Part shown: one piece after another, positions 45,100 to 60,150 of the stretch
Layout: every line of letters starts with the position of its first letter
Position numbering within the stretch: position 1 is the first letter of the stretch
DNA from: Clusia tigrina
Taxonomy: Eukaryota > Arthropoda > Insecta > Diptera > Clusiidae
Direction: 5' to 3'
NCBI GenBank assembly: GCA_920105625.2
Contig: OV050030.1
Coordinates: 247,721,889 to 247,785,888, forward strand
Length of the DNA: 64,000 nucleotides
Program-made: the position numbers and the translations under genes
Notes under the pieces: generated by a model
Told to the model about the DNA's origin: nothing
The model's database searches: none
What the model saw: the letters and a program-made list of their open reading frames with translations, nothing else

Positions 45100-48000
45100 G
45101 TTAGGGCCTTTTGAAGTTTTCTCAGTGTTTGATTTGGGACCCAAGGGTAGTATAGCTTTGAGCGATGGCTTAAATTGACAAGAGGCTCGAGAACTTTATT
45201 GTTACAAAATTTCAAGGTTTTATGACGCTCCAGTAAAAAGTTTCAAGCATTTGTATGTTGCAAACTATGATAGGTGTAGGACGTACCCTATAGAAGTTGG
45301 GTCCATTTGAAGTTTTATCAGTGTTTGATTTGGGACTCAAGGGTAGCATAGCTTTGAGCGATAGCTTAAATTGACAAGAGGCTCCATACTTTATTGTTAC
45401 AAAATTTCAAGGTTTTATGACGCTCCAGTAAAAAGTTACAAGCATTTGTATGTTGCAAACTTTACTAGGAGTAGGACGTACCGTATTGAAGTTAGGGCCA
45501 TTTGAAGTTTTATCAGTGTTTGATTTGGGACTCAAGGGTAGCATAGCTTTGAGCGATAGCTTAAATTGACAAGAGGCTCGAGTACTTTATTGTTACAAAA
45601 TTTCAAGGTTTTATGACGCTCCAGTAAAAAGTTTCAAGCAGTTGTATGTTGCAAACTTTGATAGGTGTAGGACGTACCCTATAGAAGTTAGGGTCATTTG
45701 AAGTTTTATCAGTGTTTTATTTGGGTCTCAAGGGTAGCATAGCTTTGAGCGATAGCTTAAATTGACAAGAGGCTCGAGTACTTTATTGTTACAAAATGTC
45801 AAGGTTTTATGACGCTCCAGTAAAAAGTTTCAAGCATTTGTATGTTGCAAACTTTGATAGGTGTAGGACGTACTCTATAGAAGTTAGGGCCATTTGAAGC
45901 TTTATCAGTGTTTGATTTGGGACTCAAGGGTAGCATAGCTTTGAGCGATAGCTTAAATTCACAAGAGGCTCCAGTACTTTATTGTTACAAAATTTCAAGG
46001 TTTTATGACGCTCCAGTAAAAAGTTTCAAGCATTTGTATGTTGCAAACTTTGATAGGTGTAGGACGTACCCTATAGAAGTTGGGTCCATTTGAAGTTTTA
46101 TCAGTGTTTGATTTGGGACTCAAGGGTAGCATAGCTTTGAGCGATAGCTTAAATTGACAAGAGGCTCGAGTACTTTATTGTTACAAAATTTCAAGGTTTT
46201 ATGACGCTCCAGTAAAAAGTTTTAAGCATTTGTATGTTGCAAACTTTGATAGGTGTAGGACGTACCCTATAGAAGTTGGGTCCATTTGAAGTTTTATCAG
46301 TGTTTGATTTGGGACTCAAGGGTAGCATATCTTTGAGCGATAGCTTAAATTGACAAGAGGCTCCAGTACTTTATTGTTACAAAATTTCAAGGTTTTATGA
46401 CGCTCCAGTAAAAAGTTACAAGCATTTGTATGTTGCAAACTTTACTAGGTGTAGGACGTACCGTATTGAAGTTAGGGCCATTTGAAGTTTTATCAGTGTT
46501 TGATTTGGGACTCAAGGGTAGCATAGCTTTGAGCGATAGCTTAAATTGACAAGAGGCTCGAGTACTTTATTGTTACAAAATTTCAAGGTTTTATGACGCT
46601 CCAGTAAAAAGTTTCAAGCATTTGTATGTTGCAAACTTTGATAGGTGTAGGACGTACCCTATAGAAGTTAAGGCCATTTGAAGTTTTATCAGTGTTTGAT
46701 TTGGGACTCAAGGGTAGCATAGCTTTGAGCGATAGCTTAAATTGACAAGAGGCTCCAGTACTTTATTGTTATAAAATTTCAAGGTTTTATGACGATCCAG
46801 TAAAAAGTTTCAAGCATTTGTATGTTGCAAACTTTGATAGGTGTAGGACGTACCCTATAGAAGTTGGGTCCATTTGAAGTTTTATCAGTGTTTGATTTGG
46901 GACTCAAGGGTAGCATAGCTTTGAGCGATAGCTTAAATTGACAAGAGGCTCGAGTACTTTATTGTTACAAAATTTCAAGGTTTTATGACGCTCCAGTAAA
47001 AAGTTTCAAGCATTTGTATGTTGCAAACTTTGATAGGTGTAGGACGTACCCTATAGAAGTTGGGTCCATTTGAAGTGTTATCAGTGTTTGATTTGGGACT
47101 CAAGGGTAGCATAGCTTTGAGCGATAGCTTAAATTGACAAGAGGCTCGAGTACTTTATTGTTACAAAATTTCAAGGTTTTATGACGCTCCAGTAAAAAGT
47201 TTCAAGCATTTATATGTTGCAAACTTTGATAGGTGTAGGACGTACCCTATAGAAGTTAGGGCCATTTGAAGTTTTATCAGTGTTTGATTTGGGACTCAAG
47301 GGTAGCATAGCTTTGAGCGATAGCTTAAATTGACAAGAGGCTCCAGTACTTTATTGTTACAAAATTTCAAGGTTTTATGACGCTCCAGTAAAAAGTTTCA
47401 AGCATTTGTATGTTGCAAACTTTACTAGGTGTAGGACGTACCGTATTGAAGTTAGGGCCATTTGATGTTTTATCAGTGTTTTATTTGGGACTCAAGGGTA
47501 GAATAGCTTTGACCGATAGCTTCAATTGGCAAGAGGCTCGAGTACTTTATTATTACAAAATTTCAAGGCTTTATGACGCTCCAGTAAAAAGTTACAAGCA
47601 TTTGTATGTTGCAAACTTTGATAGGTGTAGGACGTACCGTATATAAGTTAGGGCCATTTGAAGATTTATCAGTGTTTGATTTGGGACTCAAGGGTAGCAT
47701 AGCTTTGAGCGATAACTTAAATTGATAAGAGGCTCGACTACTTTATTTTTACAAAATTTCAAGGTTTTATGACGCTCCAGTAAAAAGTTACAAGCATTTG
47801 TATGTTGCAAACATTGATAGGTGTAGGACGTACCGTATAGAAGTTAGGGCCTTTTGAAGTTTTCTCAGTGTTTGATTTGGGACCCAAGGGTAGTATAGCT
47901 TTGAGCGATGGCTTAAATTGACAAGAGGCTCGAGAACTTTATTGTTACAAAATTTCAAGGTTTTATGACGCTCCAGTAAAAAGTTTCAAGCATTTGTATG

Positions 48001-50640
48001 TTGCAAACTTTGATAGGTGTAGGACGTACCCTATAGAAGTTGGGTCCATTTGAAGTTTTATCAGTGATTGATTTGGGACTCAAGGGTAGCATAGCTTTGA
48101 GCGATAGCTTAAATTGACAAGAGGCTCCAGTACTTTATTGTTACAAAATTTCAAGGTTTTATGACGCTCCAGTAAAAAGTTACAAGCATTTGTATGTTGC
48201 AAACTTTACTAGGAGTAGGACGTACCGTATTGAAGTTAGGGCCATTTGAAGTTTTATCAGTGTTTGATTTGGGACTCAAGGGTAGCATAGCTTTGAGCGA
48301 TAGCTTAAATTGACAAGAGGCTCAAGTACTTTATAGTTACAAAATTTCAGGGTTTTATGACGCTCCAGTAAAAAGTTACAAGCATTTGTATGTTGCAAAC
48401 TTTGATGGCTGTAGGACGTAGCGTATAGAAGTTAGGGCCATTTGAAGTTTTATCAGTGTTTGAATTGGGACTCAAGGGTAGCATAGCTTTGAGCGATAGC
48501 TTAAATTGACAAGAGGCTCGAGTACTTTATTGTTACAAAATTTCTAGTTTTTATGACGCTCCAGTAAAAAGTTACAAGCATTTGTATGTTGCAAACTTTG
48601 ATAGGTGTAGGACGTACCGTATAGAAGTTAGGGCCATTTGAAGTTTTATCAGTGTTTCATTTGGGACTCAAGGGTAGCATAGCTTTGAGCGATAGCTTAA
48701 ATTGACAAGAGGCTCGAATACCTAATTGTTACAAAATTTCAAGGTTTTATGACGCTCCAGTAAAAAGTTACAAGCATTTGTATGTTGCAAACTTTGATAG
48801 GTGTAGGACGTACCGAATTGAAGTTAGGGCCATTTGATGTTTTATCAGTGTTTTATTTGGGACTCAAGGGTAGAATAGCTTTGAGCGATAACTTAAATTG
48901 ATAAGAGGCTCGACTACTTTATTTTTACAAAATTTCAAGGTTTTATGACGCTCCAGTAAAAAGTTACAAGCATTTGTATGTTGCAAACATTGATAGGTGT
49001 AGCATGTACCGTATAGAAGTTGGGGCCTTTTGAAGTTTTCTCAATGTTTGATTTGGGACCCAAGGGTAGTATAGCTTTGAGCGATGGCTTAAATTGACAA
49101 GAGGCTCGAGAACTTTATTGTTACAAAATTTCAAGGTTTTATGACGCTCCAGTAAAAAGTTTCAAGCATTTGTATGTTGCAAACTTTGATAGGTGTAGGA
49201 CGTACCCTATAGAAGTTGGGTCCATTTGAAGTTTTATCAGTGTTTGATTTGGGACTCAAGGGTAGCATAGCTTTGAGCGATAGCTTAAATTGACAAGAGG
49301 CTCCATACTTTATTGTTACAAAATTTCAAGGTTTTATGACGCTCCAGTAAAAAGTTACAAGCATTTGTATGTTGCAAACTTTACTAGGAGTAGGACGTAC
49401 CGTATTGAAGTTAGGGCCATTTGAAGTTTTATCAGTGTTTGATTTGGGACTCAAGGGTAGCATAGCTTTGAGCGATAGCTTAAATTGACAAGAGGCTCGA
49501 GTACTTTATTGTTACAAAATTTCAAGGTTTTATGACGCTCCAGTAAAAAGTTTCAAGCATTTGTATGTTGCAAACTTTGATAGGTGTAGGACGTACCCTA
49601 TAGAAGTTAGGGCCATTTGAAGTTTTATCAGTGTTTGATTTGGGACTCAAGGGTAGCATAGCTTTGAGCGATAGCTTAAATTGACAAGAGACTCGAGTAC
49701 TTTATTGTTACAAAATGTCAAGGTTTTATGACGCTCCAGTAAAAAGTTTCAAGCATTTGTATGTTGCAAAGTTTGATAGGTGTAGGACGTACCCTATAGA
49801 AGTTAGGGCCATTTGAAGCTTTATCAGTGTTTGATTTGGGAATCAAGGGTAGCATAGCTTTGAGCGATAGCTTAAATTCACAAGTGGCTCCAGTACTTTA
49901 TTGTTACAAAATTTCAAGGTTTTATGACGCTCCAGTAAAAAGTTTCAAGCATTTGTATGTTGCAAACTTTGATAGGTGTAGGACGTACCCTATAGAAGTT
50001 GGGTCCATTTGAAGTTTTATCAGTGTTTGATTTGGGACTCAAGGGTAGCATAGCTTTGAGCGATAGCTTAAATTGACAAGAGGCTCGAGTACTTTATTGT
50101 TACAAAATTTCAAGGTTTTATGACGCTCCAGTAAAAAGTTTTAAGCATTTGTATGTTGCAAACTTTGATAGGTGTAGGACGTACCCTATAGAAGTTGGGT
50201 CCATTTGAAGTTTTATCAGTGTTTGATTTGGGACTCAAGGGTAGCATATCTTTGAGCGATAGCTTAAATTGACAAGAGGCTCCAGTACTTTATTGTTAGA
50301 AAATTTCAAGGTTTTATGACGCTCCAGTAAAAAGTTACAAGCATTTGTATGTTGCAAACTTTACTAGGTGTAGGACGTACCGTATTGAAGTTAGGGCCAT
50401 TTGAAGTTTTATCAGTGTTTGATTTGGGACTCAAGGGTAGCATAGCTTTGAGCGATAGCTTAAATTGACAAGAGGCTCGAGTACTTTATTGTTACAAAAT
50501 TTCAAGGTTTTATGACGCTCCAGTAAAAAGTTTCAAGCATTTGTATGTTGCAAACTTTGATAGGTGTAGGACGTACCCTATAGAAGTTAAGGCCATTTGA
50601 AGTTTTATCAGTGTTTGATTTGGGACTCAAGGGTAGCATA
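45100..50640 (+). repeat. 20-monomer-scale duplication in the right arm (3,919 bp offset)
   Basis: The block from about 45100 to 46720 recurs at about 49019 to 50640. Markers are ccaagggtagtatag at 45141 and 49060, ctccatacttta (a one-base deletion) near 45384 and 49303, aaattcacaag with ctccag, and tttactaggag. A related copy of the first monomers is at about 47860-48240. The offset is 20 monomers less one base. Confidence 0.8.
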
Positions 50641-53160
50641 GCTTTGAGCGATAGCTTAAATTGACAAGAGGCTCCAGTACTTTATTGTTACAAAATTTCA
50701 AGGTTTTATGACGATCCAGTAAAAAGTTTCAAGCATTTGTATGTTGCAAACTTTGATAGGTGTAGGACGTACCCTATAGAAGTTGGGTCCATTTGAAGTT
50801 TTATCAGTGTTTGATTTGGGACTCAAGGGTAGCATAGCTTTGAGCGATAGCTTAAATTGACAAGAGACTCGAGTACTTTATTGTTACAAAATGTCAAGGT
50901 TTTATGACGCTCCAGTAAAAAGTTTCAAGCATTTGTATGTTGCAAAGTTTGATAGGTGTAGGACGTACCCTATAGAAGTTAGGGCCATTTGAAGCTTTAT
51001 CAGTGTTTGATTTGGGACTCAAGGGTAGCATAGCTTTGAGCGATAGCTTAAATTCACAAGAGGCTCCAGTACTTTATTGTTACAAAATTTCAAGGTTTTA
51101 TGACGCTCCAGTAAAAAGTTTCAAGCATTTGTATGTTGCAAACTTTGATAGGTGTAGGACGTACCGTATTGAAGTTAGGGCCATTTGAAGTTTTATCAGT
51201 GTTTGATTTGGGACTCAAGGGTAGCATAGCTTTGAGCGATAGCTTAAATTGACAAGAGGCTCGAGTACTTTATTGTTACAAAATTTCAAGGTTTTATGAC
51301 GCTCCAGTAAAAAGTTTCAAGCATTTGTATGTTGCAAACTTTGATAGGTGTAGGACGTACCCTATAGAAGTTAAGGCCATTTGAAGTTTTATCAGTGTTT
51401 GATTTGGGACTCAAGGGTAGCATAGCTTTGAGCGATAGCTTAAATTGACAAGAGGCTCCAGTACTTTATTGTTACAAAATTTCAAGGTTTTATGACGATC
51501 CAGTAAAAAGTTTCAAGCATTTGTATGTTGCAAACTTTGATAGGTGTAGGACGTACCCTATAGAAGTTGGGTCCATTTGAAGTTTTATCAGTGTTTGATT
51601 TGGGACTCAAGGGTAGCATAGCTTTGAGCGATAGCTTAAATTGACAAGAGGCTCGAGTACTTTATTGTTACAAAATTTCAAGGTTTTATGACGCTCCAGT
51701 AAAAAGTTTCAAGCATTTGTATGTTGCAAACTTTGATAGGTGTAGGACGTACCCTATAGAAGTTAAGGCCATTTGAAGTTTTATCAGTGTTTGATTTGGG
51801 ACTCAAGGGTAGCATAGCTTTGAGCGATAGCTTAAATTGACAAGAGGCTCCAGAACTTTATTGTTACAAAATTTCAAGGTTTTATGACGATCCAGTAAAA
51901 AGTTTCAAGCATTTGTATGTTGCAAACTTTGATAGGTGTAGGACGTACCCTATAGAAGTTGGGTCCATTTGAAGTTTTATCAGTGTTTGATTTGGGACTC
52001 AAGGGTAGCATAGCTTTGAGCGATAGCTTAAATTGACAAGAGACTCGAGTACTTTATTGTTACAAAATGTCAAGGTTTTATGACGCTCCAGTAAAAAGTT
52101 TCAAGCATTTGTATGTTGCAAAGTTTGATAGGTGTAGGACGTACCCTATAGAAGTTAGGGCCATTTGAAGCTTTATCAGTGTTTGATTTGGGACTCAAGG
52201 GTAGCATAGCTTTGAGCGATAGCTTAAATTCACAAGAGGCTCCAGTACTTTATTGTTACAAAATTTCAAGGTTTTATGACGCTCCAGTAAAAAGTTTCAA
52301 GCATTTGTATGTTGCAAACTTTGATAGGTGTAGGACGTACCCTATAGAAGTTGGGTCCATTTGAAGTTTTATCAGTGTTTGATTTGGGACTCAAGGGTAG
52401 CATAGCTTTGAGCGATAGCTTAAATTGACAAGAGGCTCGAGTACTTTATTGTTACAAAATTTCAAGGTTTTATGACGCTCCAGTAAAAAGTTTTAAGCAT
52501 TTGTATGTTGCAAACTTTGATAGGTGTAGGACGTACCCTATAGAAGTTGGGTCCATTTGAAGTTTTATCAGTGTTTGATTTGGGACTCAAGGGTAGCATA
52601 TCTTTGAGCGATAGCTTAAATTGACAAGAGGCTCCAGTACTTTATTGTTAGAAAATTTCAAGGTTTTATGACGCTCCAGTAAAAAGTTACAAGCATTTGT
52701 ATGTTGCAAACTTTACTAGGTGTAGGACGTACCGTATTGAAGTTAGGGCCATTTGAAGTTTTATCAGTGTTTGATTTGGGACTCAAGGGTAGCATAGCTT
52801 TGAGCGATAGCTTAAATTGACAAGAGGCTCGAGTACTTTATTGTTACAAAATTTCAAGGTTTTATGACGCTCCAGTAAAAAGTTTCAAGCATTTGTATGT
52901 TGCAAACTTTGATAGGTGTAGGACGTACCCTATAGAAGTTAAGGCCATTTGAAGTTTTATCAGTGTTTGATTTGGGACTCAAGGGTAGCATAGCTTTGAG
53001 CGATAGCTTAAATTGACAAGAGGCTCCAGTACTTTATTGTTACAAAATTTCAAGGTTTTATGACGATCCAGTAAAAAGTTTCAAGCATTTGTATGTTGCA
53101 AACTTTGATAGGTGTAGGACGTACCCTATAGAAGTTGGGTCCATTTGAAGTTTTATCAGT
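49690..53160 (+). repeat. 6/12-monomer repeats (1,176 bp offset)
   Basis: agactcgag occurs at 49690, 50866 and 52042, and gcaaagtttgatagg about 80 bp after each, all spaced 1,176 bp. ttttaagcatttg follows the first and third copies but not the second, so a 12-monomer period is superimposed on the 6-monomer one. Confidence 0.8.
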
Positions 53161-56100
53161 GTTTGATTTGGGACTCAAGGGTAGCATAGCTTTGAGCGAT
53201 AGCTTAAATTGACAAGAGGCTCGAGTACTTTATTGTTACAAAATTTCAAGGTTTTATGACGCTCCAGTAAAAAGTTTCAAGCATTTGTATGTTGCAAACT
53301 TTTATAGGTGTAGGACGTACCCTATAGAAGTTGGGTCCATTTGAAGTTTTATCAGTGTTTGATTTGGGACTCAAGGGTAGCATAGCTTTGAGCGATAGCT
53401 TAAATTGACAAGAGGCTCCAGTACTTTATTGTTACAAAATTTTAAGGTTTTATGACGCTCCAGTAAAAAGTTACAAGCATTTGTATGTTGCAAACTTTAC
53501 TAGGAGTAGGACGTACCGTATTGAAGTTAGGGCCATTTGAAGTTTTATCAGTGTTTGATTTGGGACTCAAGGGTAGCATAGCTTTGAGAGATAGCTTAAA
53601 TTGACAAGAGGCTCGAGTACTTTATTGTTACAAAATTTCAAGGTTTTATGACGCTCCAGTAAAAAGTTTCAAGCATTTGTATGTTGCAAACTTTGATAGG
53701 TGTAGGACGTACCCTATAGAAGTTAGGGCCATTTGAAGTTTTATCAGTGTTTGATTTGGGACTCAAGGGTAGCATAGCTTTGAGCGATAGCTTAAATTGA
53801 CAAGAGGCTCGAGTACTTCATTGTTACAAAATTTCAAGGTTTTATGACGCTCCAGTAAAAAGTTTCAAGCATTTGTATGTTGCAAACTTTGATAGGTGTA
53901 GGACGTACCCTATAGAAGTTAGGGCCATTTGAAGTTTTATCAGTGTTTGATTTGGGACTCAAGGGTAGCATAGCTTTGAGCGATAGCTTAACTTCACAAG
54001 AGGCTCCAGTACTTTATTGTTACAAAATTTCAAGGTTTTATGACGCTCCAGTAAAAAGTTTCAAGCATTTGTATGTTGCAAACTTTGATAGGTGTAGGAC
54101 GTACCCTATAGAAGTTGGGTCCATTTGAAGTTTTATCAGTGTTTGATTTGGGACTCAAGGGTAGCATAGCTTTGAGCGATAGCTTAAATTGACAAGAGGC
54201 TCCAGTACTTTATTGTTACAAAATTTCAAGGTTTTATGACGCTCCAGTAAAAAGTTACAAGCATTTGTATGTTGCTAACTTTGATAGGTGTAGGACGTAC
54301 CCTATAGAAGTTGGGTCCATTTGAAGTTTTATCAGTGTTTGATTTGGGACTCAAGGGTAGCATAGCTTTGAGCGATAGCTTAAATTGACAAGAGGCTCCA
54401 GTACTTTATTGTTACAAAATTTCAAGGTTTTATGACGCTCCAGTAAAAAGTTACAAGCATTTGTATGTTGCAAACTTTACTAGGTGTAGGACGTACCGTA
54501 TTGAAGTTAGGGCCATTTGAAGTTTTATCAGTGTTTGATTTGGGCCTCAAGGGTAGCATAGCTTTGAGCGATAGCTTAAATTGACAAGAGGCTCGAGTAC
54601 TTTATTGTTACAAAATTTCAAGGTTTTATGACGCTCCAGTAAAAAGTTTCAAGCATTTGTATGTTGCAAACTTTGATAGGTGTAGGACGTACCCTATAGA
54701 AGTTAGGGCCATTTGAAGTTTTATCAGTGTTTGATTTGGGACTCAAGGGTAGCATAGCTTTGACCGATAGCTTAAATTGACAAGAGGCTCCAGTACTTTA
54801 TTGTTACAAAATTTCAAGGTTTTATGACGGTCCAGTAAAAAGTTTCAAGCATTTGTATGTTGCAAACTTTGATAGGTGTAGGACGTACCCTATAGAAGTT
54901 GGGTCCATTTGAAGTTTTATCAGTGTTTGATTTGGGACTCAAGGGTAGCATAGCTTTGAGCGATAGCTTAAATTGATAAGAGGCTCGAGTACTTTATTGT
55001 TACAAAATTTCAAGGTTTTATGACGCTCCAGTAAAAAGTTTTAAGCATTTGTATGTTGCAAACTTTGATAGGTGTAGGACGTACCCTATAGAAGTTGGGC
55101 CCATTTGAAGTTTTATCAGTGTTTGATTTGGGACTCAAGGGTAGCATAGCTTTGAGCGATAGCTTAAATTGACAAGAGGCTCCAGTACTTTATTGTTACA
55201 AAATTGCAAGGTTTTATGACGCTCCAGTAAAAAGTTACAAGCATTTGTATGTTGCAAACTTTACTAGGTGTAGGACGTACCGTATTGAAGTTAGGGCCAT
55301 TTGAAGTTTTATCAGAGTTTGATTTGGGACTCAAGGGTAGCATAGCTTTGAGCGATAGCTTAAATTGACAAGAGGCTCGAGTACTTTATTGTTACAAAAT
55401 TTCAAGGTTTTATGACGCTCCAGTAAAAAGTTTCAAGCATTTGTATGTTGCAAACTTTGATAGGTGTAGGACGTACCCTATAGAAGTTAAGGCCATTTGA
55501 AGTTTTATCAGTGTTTGATTTGGGACTCAAGGGTAGCATAGCTTTGAGCGATAGCTTAAATTGACAAGAGGCTCCAGTACTTTATTGTTACAAAATTTCA
55601 AGGTTTTATGACGCTCCAGTAAAAAGTTTCAAGCATTTGTATGTTGCAAACTTTGATAGGTGTAGGACGTACCCTATAGAAGTTGGGTCCATTTGAAGTT
55701 TTATCAGTGTTTGATTTGGGACTCAAGGGTAGCATAGCTTTGAGCGATAGCTTAAATTGACAAGAGGCTCCAGTACTTTATTGTTACAAAATTTCAAGGT
55801 TTTATGACGCTCCAGTAAAAAGTTTCAAGCATTCGTATGTTGCAAACTTTGATAGGTGTAGGACGTACCCTATAGAAGTTGGGTCCATTTGAAGTTTTAT
55901 CAGTGTTTGATTTGGGACTCAAGGGTAGCATAGCTTTGAGCGATAGCTTAAATTGACAAGAGGCTCCAGTACTTTATTGTTACAAAATTTCAAGGTTTTA
56001 TGACGCTCCAGTAAAAAGTTTCAAGCATTTGTATGTTGCAAACTTTGATAGGTGTAGGACGTACCCTATAGAAGTTGGGTCCATTTGAAGTTTTATCAGT

Positions 56101-59100
56101 GTTTGATTTGGGACTCAAGGGTAGCATAGCTTTGAGCGATAGCTTAAATTGACAAGAGGCTCCAGTACTTTATTCTTACAAAATTTCAAGGTTTTATGAC
56201 GCTCCAGTAAAAAGTTTCAAGCATTTGTATGTTGCAAACTTTGATAGGTGTGGGACGTACCCTATAGAAGTGGGGTCCATTTGAAGTTTTATCAGTGTTT
56301 GATTTGGGACTCAAGGGTAGCATAGCTTTGAGCGATAGCTTAAATTGACAAGAGGCTCCAGTACTTTATTCTTACAAAATTTCAAGGTTTTATGCCGCTC
56401 CAGTAAAAAGTTACAAGCATTTGTATGTTGCAAACTTTACTAGGTGTAGGACGTACCGTATTGAAGTTAGGGCCATTTGAAGTTTTATCAGTGTTTGATT
56501 TGGGACTCAAGGGTAGCATAGCTTTGAGCGCTAGCTTAAATTGACAAGAGGCTCGAGTACTTTATTGTTACAAAATTTCAAGGTTTTATGACGCTCCAGT
56601 AAAAAGTTTCAAGCATTTGTATGTTGAAAACTTTGATAGGTGTAGGACGTACCCTATAGAAGTTAGGGCCATTTGAAGTTTTATCAGTGTTTGATTTGGG
56701 ACTCAAGGGTAGCATAGCTTTGAGCGATAGCTTAAATTGACAAGAGGCTCCAGTACTTTATTGTTACAAAATTTCAAGGTTTTATGACGCTCCAGTAAAA
56801 AGTTACAAGCATTTGTATGTTGCAAACTTTACTAGGTGTAGGACGTACCGTATTGAAGTTAGGGCCATTTGAAGTTTTATCAGTGTTTGATTTGGGACTC
56901 AAGGGTAGCATAGCTTTGAGCGATAGCTTAAATTGACAAGAGGCTCGAGTACTTTATTGTTACAAAATTTCAAGGTTTTATGACGCTCCAGTAAAAAGTT
57001 TCAAGCATTTGTATGTTGCAAACTTTGATAGGTGTAGGACGTACCCTATAGAAGTTAGGGCCATTTGAAGTTTTATCAGTGTTTGATTTGGGACTCAAGG
57101 GTAGCATAGCTTTGAGCGATAGCTTAAATTGACAAGAGGCTCCAGTACTTTATTGTTACAAAATTTCAAGGTTTTATGACGCTCCAGTAAAAAGTTTCAA
57201 GCATTTGTATGTTGCAAACTTTGATAGGTGTAGGACGTACCCTATAGAAGTTGGGTCCATTTGAAGTTTTATCAGTGTTTGATTTGGGACTCAAGGGTAG
57301 CATAGCTTTGAGCGATAGCTTAAATTGACAAGAGGCTCGAGTACTTTATTGTTACAAAATTTCAAGGTTTTGTGACGCTCCAGTAAAAAGTTTCAAGCAT
57401 TTGTATGTTGCAAACTTTGATAGGTGTAGGACGTACCCTATAGAAGTTGGGTCCATTTGAAGTTTTATCAGTGTTTGCTTTGGGACTCAAGGGTAGCATA
57501 GCTTTGAGCGATAGCTTAAATTGACAAGAGGCTCCAGTACTTTATTGTTACAAAATTTCAAGGTTTTATGACGCTCCAGTAAAAAGTTACAAGCATTTGT
57601 ATGTCGCAAACTTGACTAGGTGTAGGACGTACCCTATAGAAGTTAGGGCCATTTGAAGTTTTATCAGTGTTTGATTTGGGACTCAAGGGTAGCATAGCTT
57701 TGAGCGATAGCTTAAATTGACAAGAGGCTCCAGTACTTTATTGTTACAAAATTTCAAGGTTTTATGACGCTCCAGTAAAAAGTTTCAAGCATTTGTATGT
57801 TGCAAACTTTGATAGGTGTAGGACGTACCCTATTGAAGTTGGGTCCATTTGAAGTTTTATCAGTGTTTGATTTGGGACTCAAGGGTAGCTTAGCTTTGAG
57901 CGATAGCTTAAATTGACAAGAGGCTCGAGTACTTTATTGTTACAAAATTTCAAGGTTTTATGACGCTCTAGTAAAAAGTTTCAAGCATTTGTATGTTGCA
58001 AACTTTGATAGGTGTAGGACGTACCCTATAGAAGTTGGGTCCATTTGAAGTTTTATCAGTGTTTGATTTGGGACTCAAGGGTAGCATAGGTTTGAGCGAT
58101 AGCTTAAATTGACAAGAGGCTCCAGTACTTTATTGTTACAAAATTTCAAGGTTTTATGACGCTCCAGTAAAAAGTTACAAGCATTTGTATGTTGCAAACT
58201 TTACTAAGTGTAGGACGTACCGTATTGAAGTTAGGGCCATTTGAAGTTTTATCAGTGTTTGATTTGGGACTCAAGGGTAGCATAGCTTTGAGCGATAGCT
58301 TAAATTGACAAGAGGCTCGAGTACTTTATTCTTACAAAATTTCAAGGTTTTATGACGCTCCAGTAAAAAGTTTCAAGCATTTGTATGTTGCAAACTTTGA
58401 TAGGTGTAGGACGTACCCTATAGAAGTTGGGTCCATTTGAAGTTTTATCAGTGTTTGATTTGGGACTCAAGGGTAGCATAGCTTTGAGCAATAGCTTAAA
58501 TTGACAAGAGGCTCGAGTGCTTTATTGTTACAAAATTTCTAGGTTTCATGACGCTCCAGTAAAAAGTTACAAGCATTTGTATGTTGCAAACTTTGATGGC
58601 TGTAGGACGTACCGTATAGAAGTTAGGGCCATTTGAAGTTTTATCAGTGTTTGATTTGGGACTCAAGGGTAGCATAGCTTTGAGCGATAGCTTAAATTGA
58701 CAAGAGGCTCGAGTACTTTATTGTTACACAATTTCTAGTTTTTATGACGCTCCAGTAAAAAGTTACAAGCATTTGTATGTTGCAAACTTTGATAGGTGTA
58801 GGACGTACCGTATAGAAGTTAGGGCCATTTGAAGTTTTATCAGCGTTTGATTTGGGACTCAAGGGTAGCATAGCTTTGAGCGATAGCTTAAATTGACAAG
58901 AGGCTCGAGCAATTTATTGTTACAAAATTTCAAGGTTTTATGACGCTCCAGTAAAAAGTTACAAGCATTTGTATGTTGCAAACTTTGATAGGTGTAGGAC
59001 GTACCGTATAGAAGTTAGGGCCATTTGAAGTTTTATCAGTGTATGATTTGGCACTCACGGGTACCATAGCTTTGAGCGATAGCTTAAATTGACAAGAGGC

Positions 59101-60150
59101 TCGAGTACTTTATTGTTACAAAATTTCAAGGTTTTATGACGCTCCAGTAAAAAGTTACAAGCATTTGTATGTTCCAAAACTTAATAGGTGTAGGACGTAC
59201 CGTATTGAAGTTAGGGCCATTTGAAGGTTTATCAGTGTTTGATTTGGGACTCAATGGTAGCATAGCTTTGAGCGATAGCTTAAATTGACAAGAGGCTCGA
59301 GTACTTTATTGTTACAAAATTTCAAGGTTTTATGACGCTCCAGTAAAAAGTTTCAAGCATTTGTATGTTGCAAACTTTGATAGGTGTAGGACGTACCCTA
59401 TAGAAGTTGGGTCCATTTGAAGTTTTATCAGTGTTTGATTTGGGACTCAAGGGTAGCATAGCTTTGAGCGATAGCTTAAATTGACAAGAGGCTCCAGTAC
59501 TTTATTGTTACAAAATTTCAAGGTTTTATGACGCTCCAGTAAAAAGTTACAAGCATTTGTATGTTGCAAACTTTACTAGGTGTAGGACGTACCGTATTGA
59601 AGTTAGGGCCATTTGAAGTTTTATCAGTGTTTGATTTGGGACTCAAGGGTAGCATAGCTTTGAGCGATAGCTTAAATTGACAAGAGGCTCGAGTACTTTA
59701 TTGTTACAAAATTTCAAAGTTTTATGACGCTCCAGTAAAAAGTTTCAAGCATTTGTATGTTGCAAACTTTGATAGGTGTAGGACGTACCCTATAGAAGTT
59801 AGGGCCATTTGAAGTTTTATCAGTGTTTGATTTGGGACTCAAGGGTAGCATAGCTTTGAGCGATAGCTTAAATTGACAAGAGGCTCGAGTACTTTATTGT
59901 TACAAAATTTCAAGGTTTTATGACGCTCCAGTAAAAAGTTTCAAGCATTTGTATGATGCAAACTTTGATAGGTGTAGGACGTACTCTATAGAAGTTGGGT
60001 CCATTTGAAGTTTTATCAGTGTTTGATTTGGGACTCACGGGTACCATAGCTTTGAGCGATAGCTTAAATTGACAAGAGGCTCGAGTACTTTATTGTTACA
60101 AAATTTCAAGGTTTTATGACGCTCCAGTAAAAAGTTACAAGCATTTCTAT

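Noticed and set aside
43522..54128. Recurrent 61- and 78-codon plus-strand ORFs in the right arm
   Set aside because: Same reason: these are satellite monomers in which single substitutions remove a stop. The 196-bp period shifts the frame each monomer, so no repeat protein is possible.
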